From Eubacteriales bacterium (GTDB taxonomy: Bacteria > Bacillota > Clostridia > Lachnospirales > Lachnospiraceae): 32,426 nt of DNA. Position 1 is the first letter of the stretch, and each line of letters opens with the position of its first letter. The position numbers and the translations under genes are program-made. Location of the stretch: the NCBI GenBank assembly GCA_030525875.1, contig JAUNDV010000016.1, positions 17,460 to 49,885 of the forward strand, given 5' to 3'. Under the pieces are notes generated by a model. It had not been told where the DNA came from and searched no databases. It worked only from the letters and a program-made list of their open reading frames with translations. Positions 25,163 through 32,426 of the stretch are shown piece by piece.

Positions 25163-27865
25163 TTGAGTGAAAATAATCCTATGGCTGAGAAGCTTTTGAA
25201 AGCAATTCAGGACGAAGAAAAGAATAAAGGCAGAGGACATTTAAAGATCTTTTTTGGCTATGCCGCAGGTGTAGGAAAAACCTATGCCATGCTTGAAGCA
25301 GCTCATGAGGCAAAAAGTCGTGGAATTGATGTAGTGGCCGGATATATAGAACCGCATGAACGCCCAAAAACAGCAGCTCTTCTTGATGGCCTGGAGGTAA
25401 TTCCAAATAAAAGTATTTTATATAATGGAATTAAGCTCCGGGAATTTGATATTGATGCAGCTCTTAAGAGAAAGCCACAGCTTATACTTGTAGATGAGCT
25501 TGCACATACAAATGCTGAGGGAAGCCGTCATGCAAAGCGTTATCAGGATATTAAGGAGCTTCTATATGCCGGAATAGATGTATATACGACAGTCAATGTA
25601 CAGCACATTGAAAGTCTGAATGATATGGTTGCTTCTATTACCGGTGTATTAGTGCGGGAACGTATTCCAGACTATGTTTTTGACGATGCTGATCAGGTTG
25701 AGCTTGTAGATATTGAGCCAAAAGAGCTTATTGAGCGTTTAAATGAGGGAAATGTTTACAAGGAAAATCAGGCAAAGAGAGCAGTTAATAACTTTTTTAC
25801 AGTAGATAACTTAACAGCTCTTAGGGAAATTGCGCTTAGAAGATGCGCAGACAGGGTAAATATACTTACTGAAAACAGTAGAATTAAAAACAATGGAGAT
25901 TATCATACAGATGAACATATTCTTGTATGTCTTTCCTCTTCGCCATCTAATGCAAAATTGATAAGAACAGCCGCAAGAATGGCAAATGCTTTCCGCAGTG
26001 ATTTCACAGCATTGTTTGTAGAAACCTCAGATTTTTCTGTTATGAAAAGCGAAGATAAAAAGAGACTTCGTACAAATATGCATCTTGCCAGCCAGCTGGG
26101 GGCTAAGATAGAAATAGTACATGGAGATGATATTCCTTTCCAGATAGCAGAATTTGCAAGACTTTCAGGTGTTTCAAAAATTGTAATAGGCCGAAGCTCT
26201 GCTGCAAAAAAACATTTGTTCAGCAAGCCTACGCTGACAGAAAAGCTTATCGCCCATGCTCCAAATCTGGATATACATATTATTCCGGATACGACCTCCT
26301 CGCTTATTCCATACCATGCAAAAAAGGCAAAGAGAAGTGGGAAGTTTGTATTTTCAGCTGTTGACCTTGCCAAAAGTATTGGCATTTTGATTGCGGCAAG
26401 CGGTATCGGCTTTGTATTTCACAATTTAGGCTTTGCGGAAGCAAATATTATAACCGTTTATGTACTTGGCGTTTTACTCATTTCGGTAAGTACATCACAC
26501 AGGATTTACAGTCTTGTATCCTCTATCGTAAGCGTGCTGATATTCAATTTCCTGTTTACTGTTCCAAGGTTCTCATTGGAAGCGTACGATCAGGGATATC
26601 CGGTTACCTTTGTCATCATGTTTCTTGCAGCATTTTTGACAGGTTCTCTTGCCACACAGCTAAAGAATCATGCAAAGCAGTCTGCTGAGGCTGCATATCG
26701 TACAAAGGTACTGTTTGATACTAACCAGATTTTACAGCAGGAAAAAAATCAGGATGACATTATTTCGGCAACATCCAAACAGCTTGTTAAGTTGCTTAGG
26801 AGAGATATAATATTTTATCCTGTAGAAAATGGTTTGCTTGGGGAAGCAAGAGTATTTTCACATGATGAAAATACCTTGGATGAAAAATTCCTTTCGTCAA
26901 ATGAAAAAGGTGTTGCAAAGTGGGTATTAAAAAATAATAAGCATGCAGGTGCTACTACAGATACACTTTCTGATGCAAAATGCCTGTATCTGGCGGTACG
27001 CATAAGCGACAGAGTCTACGGTGTAGTAGGTATTGTTATTGGGGAACAACCACTGGATGCTTTTGAAAACAGCATTTTACTTTCAATTCTTGGTGAATGT
27101 GCAATGTCGCTGGAAAATGAAAAAAATGCAAGAGAAAAAGAGGAAGCGGCAATTCTTGCAAAGAATGAACAGCTTAGGGCAAATTTGCTTAGAGCGATTT
27201 CACATGATCTTCGTACTCCGCTGACCTCTATTTCAGGGAATGCGAGCAATCTTTTGTCAAATGGCAAAGCCTTTGACGAAGAAACCAAGACACAGCTTTA
27301 TACAGATATCTACGATGATTCAATGTGGCTCATTAATCTCGTGGAAAATCTGCTTGCTGTTACAAGGATAGAAGAGGGAAGACTTAACATTCGTACATCA
27401 GCGAATCTGATAGATGAAGTAATCAGAGAAGCATTGCACCATGTAAATCGTAAGAGTGTAGAGCACCACATTACGGTTGAAAATGAAGATGATTTTACAC
27501 TTGCAAAGATAGATGCAAGGCTTATTGTACAGGTTATTATCAATATTGTGGATAATGCGATAAAGTATACTAAAGAGGGTTCAAATATCCAGATAAAAAC
27601 AAGAAAGCAGGACGGCAATGTTATAGTTACCATAGCCGATGATGGCGAAGGAATACCTGATGAGCTCAAGCCTAGAATATTTGATATGTTTTACAGCGGT
27701 GCAAATAAGATTGCAGATAGCCGCAGAAGCTTAGGACTTGGCTTATCACTGTGTAAATCAATTATTAATGCACATGGTGGTAAAATTTCAGTTTCTGACA
27801 ATACACCACATGGAACAGTATTTACATTTACATTACCTGCGGAGGAGGCACAAATATATGAATAA
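25163..27865 (+). CDS. kdpD: KdpD, potassium/turgor sensor histidine kinase
   Basis: A 900-aa membrane sensor kinase. Start is taken as TTG 25163, 5 nt after AAGGGGTGA (25149-25157); GTG 25154 in frame lacks a spaced RBS. Domains in order: KdpD N-terminal domain with Walker A GYAAGVGKT (residues 32-40) and LILVDELAHTN; a USP-like domain (about 250-370); four transmembrane helices (about 405-500); a GAF-like region (about 520-650); HisKA with phospho-acceptor H681 in AISHDLRTPLTS; and HATPase with INIVDNAIKYT, ADDGEGIPDE and GLGLSLCKSI. The USP domain has SSS at 258-260, then 20 residues, then FTALF, nearly the c-di-AMP-binding motif SxS-X20-FTAxY of S. aureus KdpD. It overlaps kdpE by 8 nt. 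Confidence 0.96.
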   Translation: MSENNPMAEKLLKAIQDEEKNKGRGHLKIFFGYAAGVGKTYAMLEAAHEAKSRGIDVVAGYIEPHERPKTAALLDGLEVIPNKSILYNGIKLREFDIDAALKRKPQLILVDELAHTNAEGSRHAKRYQDIKELLYAGIDVYTTVNVQHIESLNDMVASITGVLVRERIPDYVFDDADQVELVDIEPKELIERLNEGNVYKENQAKRAVNNFFTVDNLTALREIALRRCADRVNILTENSRIKNNGDYHTDEHILVCLSSSPSNAKLIRTAARMANAFRSDFTALFVETSDFSVMKSEDKKRLRTNMHLASQLGAKIEIVHGDDIPFQIAEFARLSGVSKIVIGRSSAAKKHLFSKPTLTEKLIAHAPNLDIHIIPDTTSSLIPYHAKKAKRSGKFVFSAVDLAKSIGILIAASGIGFVFHNLGFAEANIITVYVLGVLLISVSTSHRIYSLVSSIVSVLIFNFLFTVPRFSLEAYDQGYPVTFVIMFLAAFLTGSLATQLKNHAKQSAEAAYRTKVLFDTNQILQQEKNQDDIISATSKQLVKLLRRDIIFYPVENGLLGEARVFSHDENTLDEKFLSSNEKGVAKWVLKNNKHAGATTDTLSDAKCLYLAVRISDRVYGVVGIVIGEQPLDAFENSILLSILGECAMSLENEKNAREKEEAAILAKNEQLRANLLRAISHDLRTPLTSISGNASNLLSNGKAFDEETKTQLYTDIYDDSMWLINLVENLLAVTRIEEGRLNIRTSANLIDEVIREALHHVNRKSVEHHITVENEDDFTLAKIDARLIVQVIINIVDNAIKYTKEGSNIQIKTRKQDGNVIVTIADDGEGIPDELKPRIFDMFYSGANKIADSRRSLGLGLSLCKSIINAHGGKISVSDNTPHGTVFTFTLPAEEAQIYE

Positions 27866-28559
27866 ACCACTTATTTTAGTTGTAGAAGATGATTCTTCCG
27901 TAAAAAATCTAATTACAACTACCCTGAAGGCACATGATTACAGACATCTTACTGCCCAAAATGGAAAATCAGCAATATTGGAGGCATCCTCTCATAATCC
28001 GGATATCGTACTGCTGGATTTAGGCCTGCCAGATATTGACGGAGTAGAAGTCATAAAAAAGATAAGAACCTGGTCCAATATGCCTATTATAGTTATCAGT
28101 GCCAGAAGTGAGGATACGGACAAGATAGATGCTCTGGATGCAGGTGCCGATGACTATCTCACGAAACCATTTTCAGTGGAGGAGTTGCTTGCACGCCTTC
28201 GTGTAACTCAGCGCAGAATTGCCATGATGCAAAGCGATACATCGGTAGGCGAGGCAGTATTTACAAATGGACAGCTTAGAGTAGATTATGCTGCAGGCTG
28301 TGCCTATCTTGGCGAGGAGGAATTGCATCTGACTCCAATCGAGTATAAGCTTTTGTGCCTGCTTTCCCAAAATGTAGGAAAGGTGCTTACACATACCTAT
28401 ATCACACAGAAGATATGGGGCCACAGCTGGGAAAATGACATCGCCTCACTTAGAGTATTTATGGCGACACTTCGTAAGAAGATAGAAACTGATCCAGAAT
28501 CTCCACAGTATATCCAGACTCACATAGGAGTCGGCTATAGGATGCTTAGAGTGGAGTAA
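27858..28559 (+). CDS. kdpE: KdpE, OmpR/PhoB-family response regulator
   Basis: A 233-aa regulator phosphorylated by KdpD to control the kdp genes. The receiver domain has D11-D12, the phospho-acceptor D54 in IVLLDLGLPDIDG, and the lysine of DYLTKPF. The C-terminal winged helix (about 130-230) includes LHLTPIEYKLLCLLSQNVGK and YIQTHIGVGYRML. The start ATG 27858 is used because GGAGGAGG (27841-27848) precedes it and it begins with MNKPLILVVEDD; a longer in-frame reading to 27738 lies inside kdpD. It overlaps the kdpD end by 8 nt. Confidence 0.96.
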   Translation: MNKPLILVVEDDSSVKNLITTTLKAHDYRHLTAQNGKSAILEASSHNPDIVLLDLGLPDIDGVEVIKKIRTWSNMPIIVISARSEDTDKIDALDAGADDYLTKPFSVEELLARLRVTQRRIAMMQSDTSVGEAVFTNGQLRVDYAAGCAYLGEEELHLTPIEYKLLCLLSQNVGKVLTHTYITQKIWGHSWENDIASLRVFMATLRKKIETDPESPQYIQTHIGVGYRMLRVE

Positions 28560-28632
28560 AGACTTTGCATAAAATTTTTGCTTTGGATAAGCCGGATATG
28601 TAAAGATACAAGTGCAATTTCATATTAAGGCA

Positions 28633-28699
28633 AAAAAAGACTGTTGCTTGAGCAGATTAGTCATTGAAATGTACTATAGCTCGTGCAACAGTCTTTTTT
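28633..28699. terminator. Bidirectional terminator between kdpE and the Lys/Ala-rich gene
   Basis: AAAAAAGACTGTTGC (28633-28647) pairs perfectly with GCAACAGTCTTTTTT (28685-28699). GAGC/GCTC extends the stem inward. The A and T runs on both arms let it serve kdpE on the plus strand and the convergent gene ending at 28724 on the minus strand. Confidence 0.9.
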
Positions 28700-28723
28700 G
28701 TGTAATAATTAATTTGTGTTTTA

Positions 28724-29233
28724 TTAAAGATAAATCTTGAAGCTTTCCTCGGCTGTCTCATTTACAACGTAGTAAGCTATCTTTTCGCTTGTATTGAGGT
28801 AAATCTTAATGTCCTTGATTTCTGTATCAGGATACTGCTTCTTGAACTCTTCTTCAGCCTTCTTAACGAGTTCATCTGTATTAACCTTAAGCTCATCAAT
28901 CTCTACAAAAACAGTCTTTGAGGCAGCTGGCTTTACAGCCTTTGGAGCAGCCTTAGTTGTCTTTGCCTTAGTTGTAGTCTTTGCAGCAGCCTTAGTAGCT
29001 GTCTTTGCAACAGTCTTTACAGCCTTCACAGCCTTAGACTCTTCTTTAGCCTTAGTTTCTTCAACAGCCTTTACTTCTTCAGTAGCTTTAACTTCCTCGG
29101 TAACCTTAGCCTCAGGCTTGTTACTTACTGGATCTGCTAATACGTTAACTGGATCAGCCTTTTTAACAACATTCTCAACAGCCTTTACTATAGATGGTTT
29201 AACAGTCTTTTTGCTAGTTGTACTTTTCTTCAT
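28724..29233 (-). CDS. Lys/Ala/Val-rich protein with conserved C-terminal domain (DUF6465-like)
   Basis: A 169-aa cytoplasmic protein. The N-terminal two thirds is low-complexity, with repeated units such as EVKATEEVKAVEETKAKEES and AVKTVAKTATKAAAKTTTKA, resembling histone-H1-like or nucleoid-associated tails. The last 60 residues are a folded-looking domain (VEIDELKVNTDELVKKAEEE, then TEIKDIKIYLNTSEKIAYYV) of a kind I recall as DUF6465 in Clostridia. The start was placed at 29233 because AAGGAGA precedes it on the minus strand; the frame continues upstream to 29275 without an RBS. It is convergent with kdpE. Function is unknown. The plus-strand open frame over it is only its mirror. Confidence 0.7.
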   Translation of the reverse strand: MKKSTTSKKTVKPSIVKAVENVVKKADPVNVLADPVSNKPEAKVTEEVKATEEVKAVEETKAKEESKAVKAVKTVAKTATKAAAKTTTKAKTTKAAPKAVKPAASKTVFVEIDELKVNTDELVKKAEEEFKKQYPDTEIKDIKIYLNTSEKIAYYVVNETAEESFKIYL

Positions 29234-29412
29234 AATTGGTCTCCTTGAACAAATAAATTGAATCATCGAGTTCATTAATCAGGTCATAATCATGTTTATT
29301 ATATTCCTATTTTCAAAAAAAGTATAATTATAAAGTGTAATTCTCTTTTTTGCGCAATCATAAAGCTAAAGCCAGCGTTATTTTTAGGAATAATATACTA
29401 TATTTTTTATGT

Positions 29413-29441
29413 TTTACAGGGTGTAAATAAAAGATTATAAT
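29413..29441 (+). promoter_or_regulatory. Promoter of the GNAT acetyltransferase gene
   Basis: TTTACA (29413-29418), 17 bp, TATAAT (29436-29441). The leader to the start at 29513 is about 65 nt. The rest of the 29234-29412 gap is AT-rich and would also hold the promoter of the minus-strand gene, which I could not define. Confidence 0.65.
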
Positions 29442-29512
29442 AAATTAAAGGAGAAATGCTAAATCAGGCATTCAACAGATAGGATAGACAAATATATATT
29501 GGAGGAATATCA

Positions 29513-29962
29513 ATGTATTTAAGGAAATATCAGCCATCAGACTGTAAAGAGCTGACAGAATTATTTTACAATACAGTGCATAGTGTTAATGCGAAAGATT
29601 ATACCAAAGAACAGTTAGATGCCTGGGCAACTGGAAATATTGACTTGGAAAATTGGAATAGGACACTTGATGAGCATTATAGTGTAGTAGCAATTGAAGA
29701 TGATATTGTTGTAGGCTTTGGTGATATAGATAAAACAGCTTATCTTGATCGTTTATATGTTCATGCAGATTATCAGGGACAGAAAATTGCAACTGCTATC
29801 TGTGATCAATTGGAACAAGCTGTTGATGGGAATATAACGACACATGCATCCATTACAGCTAGGCCATTCTTTGAAAAGAGAGGATATAAGGTCGAAAGAA
29901 AACAGCAGGTCGAAAGACAGGGCATCTATCTTACAAATTATGTAATGGTAAAAGAGAGATAA
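29513..29962 (+). CDS. GNAT-family N-acetyltransferase
   Basis: A 149-aa acetyl-CoA-dependent acetyltransferase. Motif A is LDRLYVHADYQGQKIATAIC (about residues 82-101), with the Q-x-x-G-x-A-type pyrophosphate loop QGQKIA. The N-terminus (LRKYQPSDCKELTELFYNTV) and the C-terminal FFEKRGYKVERKQQVERQGI are typical of the YjaB/PhnO-like small GNAT branch. The RBS GGAGGA is 7 nt before the ATG. It is monocistronic, upstream of the restriction-modification genes, and has no visible link to them. The substrate cannot be predicted. Confidence 0.88.
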   Translation: MYLRKYQPSDCKELTELFYNTVHSVNAKDYTKEQLDAWATGNIDLENWNRTLDEHYSVVAIEDDIVVGFGDIDKTAYLDRLYVHADYQGQKIATAICDQLEQAVDGNITTHASITARPFFEKRGYKVERKQQVERQGIYLTNYVMVKER

Positions 29963-30020
29963 GACGTGGATATTCAATGTTTATTATTTGCTAAAAACTT
30001 CGGTTCAAGGTAAAAAGAAT

Positions 30021-30056
30021 TGATTAAAAAAATTTATATTATGATATAATCATAAT
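30021..30056 (+). promoter_or_regulatory. Promoter of the restriction endonuclease gene with overlapping inverted repeat
   Basis: TTGATT (about 30020-30025) and a consensus TATAAT (30045-30050) are 19 bp apart, a longer spacer than usual. A perfect 8-bp inverted repeat, ATTATGAT (30038-30045) and ATCATAAT (30049-30056), with a 3-bp centre, covers the -10 and the bases just downstream. A protein bound there would block transcription. Confidence 0.5.
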
Positions 30057-30088
30057 GGACAGAGATAGAACATTCTAATACAGGTGAT

Positions 30089-30658
30089 ATGGCAATATAT
30101 AATGAATTTGGCTATATAAAAATAGATGATGCTAGAATTGATGAAACCTGCAATGCTTATTTCAAGTGGAAAGATTTAAATACATATATTTCAAACAATA
30201 GTCATCGTGGAATAAATATGCCTGATGCAATAAGTGAACCGATGGGATGTTACTGTTTGGGATTGTTATGGAATCGTGGAAGTGAAGTGGGCGATGCTAC
30301 AGATCCTAAAACAGGAAGAAAAATTGAATTTAAAGCTACTTCTAGATTTGAAGGAGATTTGTCTTCTTTTGGACCTAAATGCGTATTTGATGATTTGGTT
30401 TTTTTAAGATTTAATTTAGCTGAAAATTTGCTCTATATTTATGACTTGAATATTAATTCTGAAGAATTAGGAAGATATCCAGCTAATAAAACACAATCAA
30501 TTCAAGAGCAAAAAAATCAGGGAAGAAGACCACATGTGAGTTTACAAAATTTATTTGTAGATGCAAAAGAGTTAAAGCCAGACATTATCTTTGATATAAG
30601 AAGATGTAAGGCATATGATAGAGTGTCGGCATACTACCTAGAATTGATGGGTAAATAA
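30089..30658 (+). CDS. Type II restriction endonuclease, Bsp6I-like
   Basis: A 189-aa PD-(D/E)XK nuclease. The active site is read as D69/D72 followed by E80 and K82 in GDATDPKTGRKIEFKATS. ISEPMGCYCLGLLWNRGS, SFGPKCVFDDLVFLRFNL and NLLYIYDLNINSEELGRYP recall the Bsp6I family, whose enzyme cuts GCNGC; this is from memory and was not searched. Lengths (189 aa here, 324 aa for the methyltransferase) are close to the Bsp6I pair. Only a poor RBS is present: AGGTGA ends 1 nt before the ATG, which may keep nuclease levels low. A terminator separates it from the methyltransferase gene. Confidence 0.75.
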   Translation: MAIYNEFGYIKIDDARIDETCNAYFKWKDLNTYISNNSHRGINMPDAISEPMGCYCLGLLWNRGSEVGDATDPKTGRKIEFKATSRFEGDLSSFGPKCVFDDLVFLRFNLAENLLYIYDLNINSEELGRYPANKTQSIQEQKNQGRRPHVSLQNLFVDAKELKPDIIFDIRRCKAYDRVSAYYLELMGK

Positions 30659-30666
30659 ATATGAAA

Positions 30667-30695
30667 GGCAGAGTGTTTCTATCTCTGTCTTTTTC
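30667..30695 (+). terminator. Terminator between endonuclease and methyltransferase genes
   Basis: GGCAGAG (30667-30673) pairs with CTCTGTC (30683-30689), seven pairs with one G-U, loop of nine, then TTTTTC. It starts 9 nt after the endonuclease stop, so the methyltransferase needs its own promoter. Confidence 0.65.
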
Positions 30696-30704
30696 TGAGA
30701 GTAT

Positions 30705-30734
30705 ATTGCGGCGCGCCGCAATGCATGGTAAGAT
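30705..30734 (+). promoter_or_regulatory. GC-rich 18-bp palindrome overlapping the candidate methyltransferase promoter
   Basis: ATTGCGGCGCGCCGCAAT (30705-30722) is a perfect palindrome, 12 of 18 bases G or C in an AT-rich neighbourhood. It contains GCGGC (30708-30712) and GCCGC (30715-30719), both GCNGC sites. A candidate promoter TTGCGG (30706-30711), 17 bp, TAAGAT (30729-30734) has its -35 inside the palindrome. It may be an operator, or a site whose methylation changes promoter activity. Confidence 0.5.
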
Positions 30735-30767
30735 ATAAAAACTATTATGAAAATAAGGGGATTAAAT

Positions 30768-31742
30768 ATGTTTAGTATTGCTTCATTTTTTGCTGGTGTA
30801 GGTGGTATAGATTTAGGATTTGAACAAACTGGAGAATTTAAAACGATATATGCAAATGAATTTGATCCATATGCAAGAGAAACATTTGAATTGAATTATC
30901 CGGAAGTAAAAGTTGATCAGAGGGATATTCATTTAGTGCCTGTTGATGATGTACCTGACGTGGATGTAATTATTGGAGGGTTTCCTTGTCAAGCATTTTC
31001 TATAGCGGGATATAGACAAGGATTTGAAGATAAAAAAGGACGTGGAGAATTATTTTTTGAATTAATGCGAATGGTTGATGCAAAAAAACCTAGGGTGGCA
31101 TTATTTGAAAATGTAAAAAATTTAGTAGGTCATGATAATGGTAACACATTTAGGGTTATATGTGAACAATTAGATGAACAAGGATACCATTATACTTATC
31201 AGGTTTTAAACGCAATGAATTATGGAAATATGGCACAAAATAGAGAAAGGATATATATTGTTGCATTTAAATATGAAGAGGATTTTAATAAATTTCATTG
31301 GCCATTGTCTATACCACTAACTACAACAGTAAAGGATATAATAGATTTTGAGGCACTAGTAGCTGATAAATACTATTATATAGATGGAAAATATAAAGGA
31401 GATATTTATAATTTATTATTGGAAGCAACAAAAGATGACGATATTAATCATCCAGCAATATATCAGTGGAGAAGAAAATATGTGCGTAAGAATAAAAGTG
31501 GAGTAGTACCAACATTGACTGCAAATCAAGGAGAAGGAGGGCATAATGTGTGTATTGTTAAAACTAGGCATGGATTAAGAAAAATGACACCAAGAGAATG
31601 TTTTAATACACAGGGATTTCCAAAAGATTATAAGTTACCTGAAGAACAAAGTGATGCACGTTTATATAAACAGGCGGGAAATTCAGTATGTGTTCCAGTA
31701 ATAAACAGGATTGCTTTGAATATATTAGAAGCAATAAAATAG
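30768..31742 (+). CDS. C5-cytosine-specific DNA methyltransferase
   Basis: A 324-aa type II methyltransferase that protects the host from the adjacent endonuclease. Conserved motifs in order: I FFAGVGGIDLGFEQ (residues 7-20), IV GGFPCQAFS with catalytic C74, VI ENV (114-116), VIII QNRERIYIV (157-165), IX RKMTPRECFNTQGFP, and X YKQAGNSVCVPV. The target-recognition region lies between VIII and IX (about 170-270). The start at ATG 30768 follows AAGGGG; an in-frame ATG at 30747 would read through that RBS. There is no N-terminal helix-turn-helix extension, so self-regulation, if any, would be through methylation or the catalytic body. Confidence 0.93.
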   Translation: MFSIASFFAGVGGIDLGFEQTGEFKTIYANEFDPYARETFELNYPEVKVDQRDIHLVPVDDVPDVDVIIGGFPCQAFSIAGYRQGFEDKKGRGELFFELMRMVDAKKPRVALFENVKNLVGHDNGNTFRVICEQLDEQGYHYTYQVLNAMNYGNMAQNRERIYIVAFKYEEDFNKFHWPLSIPLTTTVKDIIDFEALVADKYYYIDGKYKGDIYNLLLEATKDDDINHPAIYQWRRKYVRKNKSGVVPTLTANQGEGGHNVCIVKTRHGLRKMTPRECFNTQGFPKDYKLPEEQSDARLYKQAGNSVCVPVINRIALNILEAIK

Positions 31743-31782
31743 GATCATAGATAGCGTTACATTTAGTAGTTAACGCTAATGA

Positions 31783-32426
31783 TTATATGAAAAGGATGTA
31801 TTGCCATCAACGGATATTAATAAACCAATGTTTACATATTGGATGAATCAGAGATTATGCGCTTGGCTACACTAATAGAAAAAATACCTTTAATTATCTG
31901 AGATAATAAATTATATCGATGATAACGAGTCAGTACGAACTGAGGGTATTAACTCAAAGCAATATAAAGAATTGCAGAATATTATTGAAGACATATTTCA
32001 TAAAAAGGATTCTGCTTCAACAAGGAAGTCAATTAATCAATTTTTGAAATTAGGATTTATAAATAATTATTGTATGAGTTATCATCGTTTAGCAGAAGAT
32101 TTTTTAAGTGAGAATGATAACAGAAAAAAGAAAGCAATTTACTATCAAATCTTGTATGAAAATGCTAGTTTTGGAAGGTCTGTTACAAAGGAGTCAAATA
32201 CTAACGAAATTAGTTTTTTAATAAAAACACTAGAAGCTTGTGAAACGATAAACAAGGAATAACTGTTAGCAATAATGTATATTAATACAGAAGAAAAAGA
32301 GCAAAAGTATTTGACAAAAACTGAATTGAAAGAATTGGTTGAAGAAAAAACAAATTTGATAAGAAAAGCTGGAAAGGAATCTAAAAAGTATAATCAAAGA
32401 AATTACTTGTTTAATGCAGTATGTTC
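31783..32426 (+). pseudogene. Decayed gene downstream of the methyltransferase, open at window end
   Basis: Three protein-like pieces line up in order but not in one clean frame. DVLPSTDINKPMFTYWMNQ is in frame 1 and ends at TAA 31873. IRDYALGYTNRKNTFNYL (about 31847-31900) is in frame 2. Then LSEIINYIDDNESVRTEGIN is again in frame 1 and runs to TAA 32260. After that TAA the same frame continues with LLAIMYINTEEKEQKYLTKT to the window end. This looks like one gene with two compensating frameshifts and a nonsense codon. The apparent 96-codon ORF from TTG 31972 is only a fragment. Its position suggests a second restriction-type gene, but I recognise no family and no nuclease motif. Confidence 0.55.

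Noticed and set aside
28809-29261. 150-codon open frame on the plus strand, Ala/Val/Thr/Phe-rich
   Set aside because: Mirror of the Lys/Ala-rich minus-strand gene, whose RBS, domain and terminator are clear.
29457-29483. Eight-codon ORF MLNQAFNR as a leader peptide for the GNAT gene
   Set aside because: The AAGGAG is only 2-3 nt from the ATG and no attenuator hairpin follows.
31972-32262. Independent 96-aa gene starting at TTG
   Set aside because: No RBS; the frame extends upstream to 31894 and continues beyond its stop, so it is better read as a piece of a broken gene.

Overview
The window is low-GC DNA with AAGGAG-type ribosome binding sites and gene families typical of anaerobic Firmicutes. 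Gene content points to class Clostridia, probably Lachnospiraceae; this is inferred from gene style and was not checked by a search. No rRNA, tRNA, CRISPR array or insertion sequence was recognised.

Layout. 1-1163: tail of an upstream frame and an unrecognised membrane protein. 1293-3518: a divergent MerR regulator / MATE efflux pair sharing a compact operator-promoter. 3713-6565: a large secreted acidic, repeat-bearing surface protein with its own terminator. 6903-9832: a TetR regulator, an unknown protein and a TPR-SUFU protein whose reading frame carries an in-frame TAA near the 5' end. 10216-13956: a polar amino-acid ABC transporter (binding lipoprotein, permease, ATPase) in one operon with an AbgB-like M20 amidohydrolase. 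14260-15231: a P1-family self-processing peptidase. 15312-19212: sbcD-sbcC nuclease pair.

19438-28559 is a complete Kdp high-affinity potassium uptake locus: kdpF, kdpA, kdpB, kdpC, then the sensor kinase kdpD and response regulator kdpE. Four further tiny membrane-type ORFs (63, 32, 42 and 38 codons) are set among these genes, each with a good ribosome binding site. KdpD carries a USP-domain motif that matches, except at the last position, the c-di-AMP-binding motif of staphylococcal KdpD. A perfect 20-bp direct repeat, built of two heptamers 11 bp apart as expected for an OmpR/PhoB-type regulator, flanks the 38-codon gene and overlaps the predicted kdpDE start site.

28724-32426: a Lys/Ala-rich protein on the minus strand, a GNAT acetyltransferase, then an AT-rich accessory segment. 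This holds a Bsp6I-like type II restriction endonuclease and a C5-cytosine methyltransferase. An 18-bp GC-rich palindrome overlaps the candidate methyltransferase promoter and contains two GCNGC sites, the known Bsp6I target. A decayed gene with frameshifts and a nonsense codon follows and runs off the end of the window.

The most interesting regions are the small-protein-rich Kdp locus with its predicted KdpE boxes, and the restriction-modification cassette with a possible methylation-sensitive promoter.
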